Assembly (NCBI GenBank): GCA_963663675.1
Contig: OY760498.1
Location: 3,596,001 to 3,660,000 of the forward strand
Length of the DNA stretch: 64,000 nucleotides
Reading direction: 5' to 3'
From: CAINVV01 sp963663675
GTDB taxonomy: Bacteria > Bacteroidota > Bacteroidia > Bacteroidales > Prolixibacteraceae
Shown here: positions 54,465-63,009 of the stretch, in pieces
Layout: every line of letters starts with the position of its first letter
Position numbering within the stretch: position 1 is the first letter of the stretch
Notes under the pieces: model-generated
What the model was told of the DNA's origin: nothing
The model's input: the letters and a program-made list of their open reading frames with translations, nothing else
Databases searched by the model: none
Made by a program: the position numbers and the translations under genes

Positions 54465-56398
54465 TCAACTGGTATTCTGATAGTTATAATTGTCCCATTT
54501 CCTGGCGCCGACTCGAAATGGAGATGACCTTTGATCCCGTCTATTCGTCCGGCAATATTCAGCAGACCGATTCCCTTCTTTTCGTGTTTATGCACGTCGA
54601 AACCGATGCCATTGTCCGAAACACTCAGCACAGCATGGCTGGTAACCCTGAGCAACCGGACATTGAGCATATCGGCACCGGAGTGTTTGATAACATTGTT
54701 GACCAACTCCTGGAGTACCCTGAAAAGTACGAGCTCGCTGTGTTTTCCGATCCGTTCCCGGAATCCGCTGTGTTCGAAGTTATATTTCACCGGCGTATTT
54801 TCAAGGATCAGTTTTAGCGTACCCTCCACGGCGGGTATCAGTCCGAATTGTTCCAGCTCTTTGGGCATCATCTGGTGAGAAATGGACCTTACTTCAGAAC
54901 TGGCGCTATCCAGCATGGATTCAAGTCTCCTGAAATCCTGAAGCTGGTCAGGGCTTGTCACCTTCCCTGCCAGCGACTGGTAATTCAGCCTGATGGCAGT
55001 GAGCGTTTGTCCCAAACCATCGTGCAGTTCCCTTGCAATGCGTCGGCGTTCCTCCTCCTGTCCCTCCAGAACGGCATTCAGCCGTGCCTCATTCTCTCTT
55101 ATCTTTTCAGCGGCAGCGGCAGCCTTCTGACGTTGCTGATGCCTGTAAAAGAGGAAAATAGCCGCTCCAGTCATAGAAATCAGGATGAACAGCAGCAGCA
55201 ACAACTGCGTTTTTTTCTGGATGAGGCTGATCTCAGCAAACTCTTTGTCATGTTTAGCCAGTTCAAGGTCCTGCGCCAGTTTTTCGTTCTCGTACTTGGT
55301 CTGGACTTCCAGTATCTGCTGACGGATACGTCCATCGTAAGCCGAATCCTTCATGGCAATGTACTGTTGCATGTAATAGAAAGCGCTGTCATGCTGGCTG
55401 GTTAGAGCTTTAAGCTTTGCAAGCCCGATCAGGGCGCTGGTTTCCTCTTCCGGTACGGAAATTTTCCTCGCAATATGCAGCGAACGGGTCAATACTTTCA
55501 AGGCCTCAGGAAATCTTCCCGTTTCCGTATAAACAGTACCCAGCCTGGACAAGCTGGAGGAAATACCTTTGAGATCGCCCAATTTCTCCCTTATTTCCAG
55601 GGATTCCCTGTACAAGCCGATTGCCACCGGATATGCCTTCTGTCCCATGTAAATATTGCCCATATTGCTCAGGTTGCCACTGATCAATTCATCATTCCTG
55701 AGTTGTCTTGATAATGCCAGCGCCTTTTCGTAAAATTCGAGCGACCGTATCGTATCGCGCATTCTGCAGTAGAGATTGGCCATATTGCTGTAGGAAGTAG
55801 CCTCCCCCAACGAATCATTCATCTTTAACCTGAATTGCAGGGCGCGTTGATGATATCCGAGTGCATTATCCAGGTCTCCCAGGTTCTGGTGAATGATGGC
55901 AATGTTATTCAGACAATAGCCAATCCATTTGTCCTGGCCGAGATTCTCGTAAATTTTGAGGGCCGCAAGCTGATTTTGCAGTGCATCCTTGAGCCTGCCC
56001 TGTTTCTGATCGATGATGCCGAGTTTGTTGTACAAGGAAGCCATTCCCGGAAGGTCGTTCAGGTATTCCCTGATTTTCATGGCTTCCTTCAGCTGCTCAG
56101 TTGCCTTCCTGTAGTCCGCCTTGTCGATGTAGAGTATTCCAAGATCGTTGTAAGCCTGGGCAATCCCCTTGCTGAATTTCAGGTCATTGGCCAGCTTCAG
56201 GGCTTGTTCGCCAAACAACCTGGCAGAATCGGCCGAGACGAAACGGTAATCATAACAGAGATTGCTCAGTAAAATAACCCTGTTGGTATCCGGCTTTGAG
56301 ACAGCAAGCTGGTGAAGCTGATCTTTGATACCACAATAAGCCAACGATGAATGCAATGATACAAAAAACAAAAGGAGAGGCAGGCGAAAAATCTTCAT
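54461..56398 (-). CDS. TPR-containing sensor histidine kinase (HisKA_3)
   Basis: 645 residues: signal peptide (about 1-22), a run of six or more tetratricopeptide repeats in the periplasm (about 35-330; e.g. AYNDLGILYIDKADYRKATE), a coiled coil, one membrane helix (about 400-420, LLLLFILISMTGAAIFLF), then a HisKA_3 dimerisation domain with His in RIARELHDGLGQTL, and a HATPase with NNVIKHS, DNGIGFD and GIGLLNIAGRI. The protein type is common in Bacteroidota and senses an unknown signal, probably through protein binding by the repeats. It is first in the kinase-regulator operon. Confidence 0.93.
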   Translation of the reverse strand: MKIFRLPLLLFFVSLHSSLAYCGIKDQLHQLAVSKPDTNRVILLSNLCYDYRFVSADSARLFGEQALKLANDLKFSKGIAQAYNDLGILYIDKADYRKATEQLKEAMKIREYLNDLPGMASLYNKLGIIDQKQGRLKDALQNQLAALKIYENLGQDKWIGYCLNNIAIIHQNLGDLDNALGYHQRALQFRLKMNDSLGEATSYSNMANLYCRMRDTIRSLEFYEKALALSRQLRNDELISGNLSNMGNIYMGQKAYPVAIGLYRESLEIREKLGDLKGISSSLSRLGTVYTETGRFPEALKVLTRSLHIARKISVPEEETSALIGLAKLKALTSQHDSAFYYMQQYIAMKDSAYDGRIRQQILEVQTKYENEKLAQDLELAKHDKEFAEISLIQKKTQLLLLLFILISMTGAAIFLFYRHQQRQKAAAAAEKIRENEARLNAVLEGQEEERRRIARELHDGLGQTLTAIRLNYQSLAGKVTSPDQLQDFRRLESMLDSASSEVRSISHQMMPKELEQFGLIPAVEGTLKLILENTPVKYNFEHSGFRERIGKHSELVLFRVLQELVNNVIKHSGADMLNVRLLRVTSHAVLSVSDNGIGFDVHKHEKKGIGLLNIAGRIDGIKGHLHFESAPGNGTIITIRIPVE

Positions 56399-56558
56399 AC
56401 CAGTAAGTTAGTTCAGTAAACATAATAACTTACGTTAACCATTAAAAAAAGGTATCTGTTTCAATAGAAAATTATCAGGGAAAATGAAATTTAGGAGAAA
56501 TAAAAAATCCAGCCTGATTTTTTTGAAGAAATGACTCATTTTTGGTTTCCGCTAAAGT

Positions 56559-56587
56559 GTTGCAGACCAAATAATTTTTTATATTTG
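56559..56587 (+). promoter_or_regulatory. Bacteroidota-type promoter of tRNA-Ala
   Basis: A -7 element TATATTTG (56580-56587) matches the TAnnTTTG consensus and a -33 GTTG (56559-56562) lies 17 bases upstream. The tRNA starts 11 bases after the -7 element. Confidence 0.6.
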
Positions 56588-56597
56588 CCGACTCAAT

Positions 56598-56671
56598 GGG
56601 GGATTAGCTCAGTTGGCTAGAGCGTTTGACTGGCAGTCAAAAGGTCATCGGTTCGATTCCGATATTCTCCA
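56598..56671 (+). tRNA. tRNA-Ala (anticodon GGC)
   Basis: A 74-base cloverleaf: acceptor arms GGGGGAT and ATTCTCC with the alanine identity pair G3-U70, D arm with GCTCAGTTGG, anticodon arm TTTGA-CTGGCAG-TCAAA with anticodon GGC (decodes GCC), T arm with GGTTCGATT, discriminator A. CCA is not encoded. No other copy of its 3' end is visible in this window. It is followed by a terminator and then by the recombinase gene of the A+T-rich region. Confidence 0.95.
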
Positions 56672-56682
56672 CTCTGAAAATC

Positions 56683-56717
56683 AAAGAGTTACACAAATTC
56701 GTGTAACTCTTTTTTTA
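56683..56717 (+). terminator. Intrinsic terminator after tRNA-Ala
   Basis: Perfect arms AAAGAGTTACAC (56683-56694) and GTGTAACTCTTT (56701-56712) with a 6-base loop, followed by a T run. Confidence 0.9.
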
Positions 56718-56797
56718 TTAGTGTGAAGTTTTACTGTGTAGTTTGGACTGAAACTTGAGACTGTGGAAAGACGACAAATCTATTCTCAGAACGATCT

Positions 56798-57385
56798 TTA
56801 CTGATGTATTTGGCAAATATGCTGGTAAGAATACCCCCTTTTCAACATTTTTATCTCCTCGGCATATTCATCTTTCATAAATTCAGTATTCTTACGATAT
56901 CCAAGTTTACGTCCAACAACCCCAGAATTGGCACGATAGTTTTGATATCCACTGGATAAGCGATTCTCGATCGACCTACGCTCCATCCTTGCAACTTCCG
57001 CCAAAATTGTCACCAGAAATTGACTCATAGGGTTGATTTCCTTCTCCGGTGTAAGGGTTTCAATATTGTAGTTTTGGATGAAGAGAGAAATCTTATTTTG
57101 GTTGAAGATTTCTAATGTCTGTAAAACTTGCAGCGTGTCTCTACCAAGTCGTGACAATTCAGTCACCAAAACTTTGTCAATCTGATGGGAATTTACAAAC
57201 TCAATCATATTCATCAGCTCCTTTCGTTCGCCGTTTTTCTTTACCCCACTTACTTTTTCGGCAAAAACGGCTTCAACATTGTAATTTAATGAATTTACGA
57301 GCTGAGTCAGATCATTTATTTGCCGGTCATAATTTTGGCGGTCGTTGGTTGAAGACACTCGACAGAATAAAACTACTTTTTCCAT
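56798..57385 (-). CDS. Serine site-specific recombinase (resolvase/invertase family), C-terminus short
   Basis: 195 residues of the small serine recombinase family, which cut and rejoin DNA through a 5'-phosphoserine bond. The nucleophile is Ser11 in CRVSS; the conserved ELSRLGRDT and LVTILAEVARMERR segments follow. The C-terminal helix-turn-helix begins (LKRGYSYQHICQIHQ) but a TAA ends it at the second helix, where relatives continue with an NVSxxTVxRxxK-type recognition helix. So the DNA-binding part looks cut short, and activity is doubtful. It is the first gene after tRNA-Ala, oriented toward the tRNA, and is the likely mobility gene of the downstream island. Confidence 0.88.
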   Translation of the reverse strand: MEKVVLFCRVSSTNDRQNYDRQINDLTQLVNSLNYNVEAVFAEKVSGVKKNGERKELMNMIEFVNSHQIDKVLVTELSRLGRDTLQVLQTLEIFNQNKISLFIQNYNIETLTPEKEINPMSQFLVTILAEVARMERRSIENRLSSGYQNYRANSGVVGRKLGYRKNTEFMKDEYAEEIKMLKRGYSYQHICQIHQ

Positions 57386-58158
57386 AATTCAAAGGATAGA
57401 ATACAGGCTAAGATACTATTATACAGCGACATTGCCAATTATTATTGATGCAAAATGATAAACTTGTGTGGAATTTTATTCTATTGTGTATATATTGGCT
57501 TGGACTGTTTGAGTTGATTAAAGAACCAATCTTCTTACCAGGATGGATTGTCCGAAATAATAATCCAAAACTTTAGATCGACTAACTTTCCCTAGTCTTA
57601 GCCCCAATAGCCAATATTAACACCATCTATCTGGTATTTTTGATTTACCGTGTTTTTAAGAATATTACAATCAACCAGACAAGATGATATTTGACAATAG
57701 GATTGGATACGTTAAAATCAATTCGTCACAAAAATGTTTTCCAATTTTGACCCTCTGTTTAGGGGTAAGACACTGTAAGAATAGTTTAGTTCAGATATAA
57801 ATGATTGTTACTCATTGTTTCAAAAATATTTGATTTTTCATCTGATAATGCTAAATTTATGAACTTGAATTCTCGTTAAAAAGAATTTAGTAAACAAATT
57901 ACCTGAGCTTGAATTAGCTATTTAAAAGACCATTGCGACCTAACGTTCATCAATTTTCCCTAACTAATTTATTATGTGCGCAATCTCAGGGAAATTCATT
58001 GGAGGCCAAGATCTTTGTTTAACTTAATTGTGTGATAATTGCAATTTGGCGTATTTAGTACGAATAAATAAATGAGTGGATTATCGTAAATTATTTAAAT
58101 CAAATCTGAGATTTTGGGATCCAATCTACGGAACTAAAAATGACATGACAAATACTTA
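57386..58158. other. A+T-rich non-coding region upstream of the methylase
   Basis: About 770 bases with no convincing reading frame on either strand, and more A+T-rich than the core region. A GACCCTC-n6-GGGGT-like hairpin sits near 57760. It must contain the promoter for the Dam-type module and could hold a recombination site for the island or a regulatory RNA, but no sequence feature proves either. Confidence 0.5.
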
Positions 58159-58974
58159 ATGAATAATACTGATCAAGTAAAACCCATATTAAGATGGGCG
58201 GGCGGGAAAAATTGGCTTGTTAAACACTTAGATAAACTAGTACCTCCAAATGGTTTTAAAAACTATCATGAACCATTTATTGGGGCTGCATCCATTTTTC
58301 TATCTATTAATCCTGGTAAAAAGGCTTTTCTGTCTGATTTAAATAAAGAACTTATTGACACCTATAAGACACTTAGAGATAATCCTGAAGGAATTATTAA
58401 TGTCTTGAAGACATATCATAACACACAGGATTTTTACTATATGCTTAGGGGAATGGACTTTGAAGACCCCAATGAAAAAGCTGCAAGATTTATTTTTTTA
58501 AACCAAACATCATTCAACGGCATATATCGTGTAAATCTTAATGGAGTATACAATGTTCCTTTTGGATTTAGGACTAAAGATTTTCTAGAAGCCGAAAACC
58601 TTCGCTTAGTCAGTTTTAGACTTAGAAACGCGATTCTCTTAGATGGTGATTTCTCATTAATAAGAAAGAATGTGAGACGTGGGGATTTGGTTTTTTTAGA
58701 TCCACCATATACCGTGTCACATAACAATAATGGATTTATTAAATACAACCAGAAACTGTTTTCACTTGATGACCAAAAAAGACTTAGCGAGTTAATCGAT
58801 ATCATAAAAAGAAAGGATGCTTTTTATATTCTCACAAATGCCGCTCACCAAACCATCCGAGAGATTTTTGAGAAAGGAGACACTATATATGAAAAGAGTA
58901 GAGCTAGTCTAATAGGAGGAACAAATGCTGTTAGAGGCATAACCACAGAATTCATCTTCACGAACATAAGATAA
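58159..58974 (+). CDS. D12-class DNA adenine N6-methyltransferase (Dam-like)
   Basis: A 271-residue alpha-group adenine methyltransferase. Motif I, which binds SAM, is RWAGGKNWL (Gly15-Gly16-Lys17), and the catalytic motif IV is DPPY at residues 181-184. FLNQTSFNGIYRVN and the GVYNVPFG loop are the family's conserved middle. The target is probably a 4-base site such as GATC, but that is inference. Base composition is lower in G+C than the core genes. The 772-residue gene starts 4 bases after its stop (58979), so the two form one operon. As a lone methylase next to a nuclease-domain protein, it likely marks host DNA. Confidence 0.92.
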   Translation: MNNTDQVKPILRWAGGKNWLVKHLDKLVPPNGFKNYHEPFIGAASIFLSINPGKKAFLSDLNKELIDTYKTLRDNPEGIINVLKTYHNTQDFYYMLRGMDFEDPNEKAARFIFLNQTSFNGIYRVNLNGVYNVPFGFRTKDFLEAENLRLVSFRLRNAILLDGDFSLIRKNVRRGDLVFLDPPYTVSHNNNGFIKYNQKLFSLDDQKRLSELIDIIKRKDAFYILTNAAHQTIREIFEKGDTIYEKSRASLIGGTNAVRGITTEFIFTNIR

Positions 58975-58978
58975 GAAA

Positions 58979-61297
58979 ATGACACAAGATCAAATAGATC
59001 AGTTTTGGAATAGTATTGTTCCTGCAAAAAATTTAAAAGGAACAATTTCTAAACGTCTTAACCCATTTGTTTTGGAAAGTATTCATCCAGAACTTCAGGA
59101 TAGATTTGAAAATGAAGGTTGGTCTATCGATAAAAAATTCAGGACCAAGATCAGAATGAAGAAAAAGAAGTCCTTTGATACTATTTTTGAAGATGAGGTA
59201 TGGACTATGGTAGCAAATCTTGGATTTCAGCATTTGAATAAGGACAGAAATTTTAAATTACCTTACTCTGATGATCCAAAGATGGCTCAACAAATAGACG
59301 TATTTGCCGCTGATAATGAAACAATTCTAATTATAGAGTGTAAGTCTGCCGATGGAGATCCCAAAAAGGGAAATTTTAAAGAAACGATAGAAGCAATCGG
59401 AGGAAAGAAAGACGGGTTGTTAAAATCTATAAGGAAAATTTATCCGGAATCTAAGCACAAAATAAAATTCATTTTTGCAACAAAAAATTATTTTTTGACA
59501 GATCAAGACATATTAAGACTGGAAAACTATGGGATTCTTCATTTTGACGAAGAGATAGTACAATATTACCAAGATTTAACTAAACACTTAGGATTATCAG
59601 CTCGATATCAGTTACTGGGGAATTTATTTGAAGGTCAAGATATTCCAGAACTTCAAAATCAAATCCCGGCGATTGAAGGTAAAATGGGTGGCCACACATA
59701 TTACTCATTTTCAATAGAACCAGAAAAGCTATTAAAAATAGGGTATGTCCTTCATCGAAATAAAGCGAATAAAAAGCTTATGCCAACCTACCAAAGACTT
59801 ATTAAGAAAATTCGTTTGAAATCAGTTCAAGATTTCGTAGAAGATGGTGGATTTTTCCCTAATTCTATTGTTGTGAACATCCAAACTGGAAATAAAAAAC
59901 TCAGATTTGATAGATCCGCCTCTCAGGTTGAGTATGCTTTATCAAGAATTGGTGTGTTACACTTACCAAAACAATATCGATCAGCATTTATCATAGATGG
60001 CCAACACAGATTATATGGTTATGCTAATTCAGAGTATAGAAGTAAGAATTCAATTCCAGTCGTGGCATTTATTAACCTTGACCGAAAGGAACAGGTCCAA
60101 TTATTTATGCAAATCAACGAGAATCAAAAAGCGGTTCCAAAAAATTTAAGAAATACACTAAATTCAGATTTACTTTGGAGTTCTGAATACTATGATGATC
60201 AAATAAAAGCTTTAAAACTTCAAATTTCTCAAGATTTAGGGGAAGAAAAAACTTCTCCTTTATATGATCGAATAATTGTTGGAGAGAATCCAAAAACTTT
60301 AACAAGATGCATAACAATAGACACCATAAAAATTGGCCTTGACAGAAGCAACTTTTTTGGGCAATTCACCAAAAGTACCATAAAAGTAGATGGCACTTTT
60401 TATATGGGTAATAATGACGAAACATATAACAAATTTTTCCCATTTATTCAGGGATGTTTTCTCTATATAAAAAATGGGTTAAGGGCTGATTGGGAACTTG
60501 GAGAGAGTAATAACGGTTATCTTTCAATAAATGCTGGAATTGAAAATCTTATTAGGATCTTTAATGATATTGTGGATCATTTGGTTAAGTCTAATAATTT
60601 GAAACCAAAGATTGATAGTGTTGAAAAGATAATTAATGAAATGTCCTACTATTTAGATCCATTAATTGATTTTCTATTAGGAATTTCAACTGAGCAAAAA
60701 ATAGAGTTTAGGAAAAGTTATGGCTCAGGTCAACGTGCAAGGTATTGGAGGACATTGCAGAGAGCTATCCACAATGCTCGTACTGACTTCAATCCACAAG
60801 GATTAGAAAAATATTGGAAAGATGAAGCCAAAGCATTTAATGAAGATTCTTATAGAATGATCAGTGAATTAGAAACATATTTGAATGAAGATTTTAGATC
60901 CAAACTTGAAAGCCACTATGGCCAATCTTGGTTTAAGACAGGATTACCAAAAACTGTCTATGATTCTGCCAATCAACTGGCATCTGACAAAAATTATGAA
61001 GCCAAAAGTAAAGAAGACGAAGTAGAACCTTGGAGCTGTTTAAATATCATTGATTATAGAAAAATTGCAACATATGGTAAAAACTGGAGCGAGATATTCG
61101 AGCAATCCTATACTAAACCTGGAGAGGAGAAGATAAGAGGTGGAAAAGATTCTAAGACTGAATGGATGCAAAAACTTGAGCGAATTCGGAATCAAGTTGC
61201 ACATTCAAAAAGTGTTAAGGTTGAAGAATATGGCTTCCTTGAAGAACTTTATGAATGGTTAATAGAAAAGAAAGTAGAAGCAAATATGGAGTGTTAA
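58979..61297 (+). CDS. Fusion protein: PD-(D/E)XK-like nuclease, DGQHR (DndB-like) and HEPN (Swt1-type) domains
   Basis: 772 residues with no signal or membrane segment. Residues about 60-200 show a nuclease-like core: Glu71 (FEDEVW), Asp107 (QQIDVF) and the Glu120-Cys-Lys122 pair (LIIECKSADG), the D-(x)n-ExK pattern of restriction-type nucleases. Residues about 230-600 carry the DGQHR motif (340-344, IIDGQHRLYGY) with the following INENQKAVPKNLR segment, the hallmark of the DndB/ParB-like family linked to DNA modification. The last 90 residues match the Swt1-type HEPN family, ending in R737-N-Q-V-A-H742, the R-X4-H RNase motif. The three together with an adjacent Dam-type methylase suggest a defence effector. 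The active roles are inferred. Confidence 0.85.
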   Translation: MTQDQIDQFWNSIVPAKNLKGTISKRLNPFVLESIHPELQDRFENEGWSIDKKFRTKIRMKKKKSFDTIFEDEVWTMVANLGFQHLNKDRNFKLPYSDDPKMAQQIDVFAADNETILIIECKSADGDPKKGNFKETIEAIGGKKDGLLKSIRKIYPESKHKIKFIFATKNYFLTDQDILRLENYGILHFDEEIVQYYQDLTKHLGLSARYQLLGNLFEGQDIPELQNQIPAIEGKMGGHTYYSFSIEPEKLLKIGYVLHRNKANKKLMPTYQRLIKKIRLKSVQDFVEDGGFFPNSIVVNIQTGNKKLRFDRSASQVEYALSRIGVLHLPKQYRSAFIIDGQHRLYGYANSEYRSKNSIPVVAFINLDRKEQVQLFMQINENQKAVPKNLRNTLNSDLLWSSEYYDDQIKALKLQISQDLGEEKTSPLYDRIIVGENPKTLTRCITIDTIKIGLDRSNFFGQFTKSTIKVDGTFYMGNNDETYNKFFPFIQGCFLYIKNGLRADWELGESNNGYLSINAGIENLIRIFNDIVDHLVKSNNLKPKIDSVEKIINEMSYYLDPLIDFLLGISTEQKIEFRKSYGSGQRARYWRTLQRAIHNARTDFNPQGLEKYWKDEAKAFNEDSYRMISELETYLNEDFRSKLESHYGQSWFKTGLPKTVYDSANQLASDKNYEAKSKEDEVEPWSCLNIIDYRKIATYGKNWSEIFEQSYTKPGEEKIRGGKDSKTEWMQKLERIRNQVAHSKSVKVEEYGFLEELYEWLIEKKVEANMEC

Positions 61298-61501
61298 TCC
61301 TTGTTTAACATGAATTTATAATTAATATATTCCATGAAATGGAAAGACAAAATAAATAAATTATTGAAATTATTGAATAATTTAACAAATGTGTAAGCTT
61401 ACAATTGGATTTTTATCCTGTTTGAGTAAAAGCAGAATTTTATGCAAATTTGTGCTAAATGAAGAAGCTAATATTAACCATAACCACAATTTGATAGAAC
61501 A

Positions 61502-62305
61502 ATGAATAAACAGAATAATTATTTGATTTTCTTTATTTTACTAACATCTTTCTTTTTTTTTGATAGTTGTTCAAAGGAGGATAACATTGATCTTAAACCA
61601 GTAGCATTTGGTACAGTAACTGACATTGAAGGTAATATTTACAATACTATTACAATTGAAATTACTGATGGAACGTTAAAAAGCGCAAATACTATTCAGA
61701 AAGTAACTCAAACTTGGATGGTAGAAAACCTAAAAACCACTAAGTATGGTAATGGTGAAATAATAGAAACGACTTCCCCTGCCACATTGAATTTTTTCCA
61801 AGATTCAGATACTCTTTTTAATTATCAGTGGGCATACGGAGGTGACGAGAGCAACGTTGATATATATGGCAGATTATATACCTGGGGAGCAGTTATGGAT
61901 AGTCGCAATATCTGCCCGGATGGTTGGCATGTACCCACTAAAGCAGAATGGTCTCAACTTGCAATATACCTAGGAGGTAAATTTGTTGAAGATGGGGATG
62001 GGATGGGATCTTGGAGTGGTGTCGGAGGTAAACTAAAGGAAACTGGTTACGTACATTGGAAAAGTACAAATACCGGGGCAGTCAATTCAATTGGAATGAC
62101 ATTTTTACCAGGCGGAACCCGTAGTAGCTTTGATGGATCAGACTTCTGGGGTATTACTGAAAGGGGTGTGTGGTGGAGTTCAACAGAGGATCTTAATCGG
62201 TCATATCGTTGGGCATGGACTTATACTACCGGTTACTTAACAGCTGGGTTATGGACAGCTGCTTATTTTGTAAATGATGGAATTTCTGTTCGCTGTATGC
62301 GATAG
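61502..62305 (+). CDS. FISUMP-domain lipoprotein
   Basis: 267 residues, lipoprotein signal with cysteine near residue 23 (FFDSCSKED). The C-terminal part is a Fibrobacter succinogenes major paralogous (FISUMP) domain, fold related to C-type lectin and formylglycine-enzyme domains: WMVENLKTTKYGNG, LYTWGAVMDSRNICPDGWHVPT, WSQLAIYLGG, and the terminal WWSSTED ... GISVRCMR. Such proteins decorate the surface of Fibrobacteres and Bacteroidota and may bind glycans or ligands. It is 204 bases after the defence module; transcription with it is possible but not shown. Confidence 0.9.
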   Translation: MNKQNNYLIFFILLTSFFFFDSCSKEDNIDLKPVAFGTVTDIEGNIYNTITIEITDGTLKSANTIQKVTQTWMVENLKTTKYGNGEIIETTSPATLNFFQDSDTLFNYQWAYGGDESNVDIYGRLYTWGAVMDSRNICPDGWHVPTKAEWSQLAIYLGGKFVEDGDGMGSWSGVGGKLKETGYVHWKSTNTGAVNSIGMTFLPGGTRSSFDGSDFWGITERGVWWSSTEDLNRSYRWAWTYTTGYLTAGLWTAAYFVNDGISVRCMR

Positions 62306-62310
62306 ACAAA

Positions 62311-62643
62311 TCAATAATTACATAGAACCTCATTGGTGGACATTCCGGTGATTTGGGTCAGGTTTTTATTCAGGATAATCCATTTTTTTACAGTTTTATA
62401 CCCAACAAAGCTGCAGGATATCTGATAATTTCCTTCGGGAAGCGATAATGAATAATTTCCGGAGTTATTGCTGTGTGTTCCTTTCCCCGATTCATTTTCA
62501 TATAAGGTTACTCCTGCCAAAAACGCATTATTTTCAGCATCGGTTATTTTACCTTTTATGGTGTAGATACTTTGTGAATAGCCAGGATGAATACAAACGA
62601 GAAAAGAAAATACCAATCCTGAAACAAATTTTCTAAACAGCAT
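62311..62643 (-). pseudogene. TonB-dependent receptor (SusC-like) N-terminal stub
   Basis: Start at 62643 (MLFRKFVSG), signal peptide (cut near GYSQS), then a carboxypeptidase-D regulatory-like domain: YTIKGKITDAENNAFLAGVTLY, then SNNSGNYSLSLPEGNYQISCSFVGYKTV, as at the start of SusC/TonB receptors. After NKNLTQ the family normally continues to LDEVVV and the plug domain; here about ten unrelated residues end in a stop. So only about 110 residues of a probable 900-1000 remain. A short exported protein of its own is the alternative. Confidence 0.7.
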
Positions 62644-62750
62644 ATTAAAAAACCGGGATAAATATAATACTCCGCAATATTGAACCAAAAGGGTTGTTGA
62701 GCTAAGTTAATATTTGATATTTGTTTTCAAGATTTAAGCTGCTATTTTTT

Positions 62751-62945
62751 CTAAAGATACCTGGTATCTGAGATTTGGTTTTTGCATTGTAGCGTGATGT
62801 GTTTTTTTTGCAAATCATACTCTTGCAGATAAACTTCATCACCAAACTGAAAATCTCTATCGTTTATTCGGTGCTCAAATGTTTTTGTCCCATTTTATAC
62901 GTCAGAGAAAAATGGTTGGACCGTTTTTAAATAATGTGTTTTAAT
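62751..62945 (-). pseudogene. DUF3850 (ASCH/PUA-like) gene with internal stop
   Basis: The minus strand reads HYLKTVQPFFSDV (from 62936), a TAA stop (62895-62897), then NGTKTFEHRINDRDFQFGDE and VYLQEYDLQKKHIT, to a TAG at 62751. H-x-LK, FExRxNDRxFxxGD and LxEYD are the hallmarks of DUF3850, a small ASCH/PUA-like RNA-binding-type domain of about 75 residues. One nonsense codon sits where a coding residue is expected, and the C-terminal strand is altered, so the gene is broken. No start codon in good context is seen. The rest of the 62689-63009 gap shows nothing else. Confidence 0.6.
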
Positions 62946-63009
62946 TGAATACCAGAATAATCCCTTTTATTGCTCGTAATTGTTAATTTTTTATCCAATA
63001 AGGTGTTGA

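Noticed and set aside
57386..58158. Retron or CRISPR-like array in the gap
   Set aside because: No reverse transcriptase gene and no repeated units with regular spacers were found here or anywhere in the window.
58159..58974. Dam-type methylase as a housekeeping mismatch-repair gene
   Set aside because: It sits in an A+T-rich island, is coupled to a nuclease-type fusion gene and lies far from any mismatch-repair gene in view.
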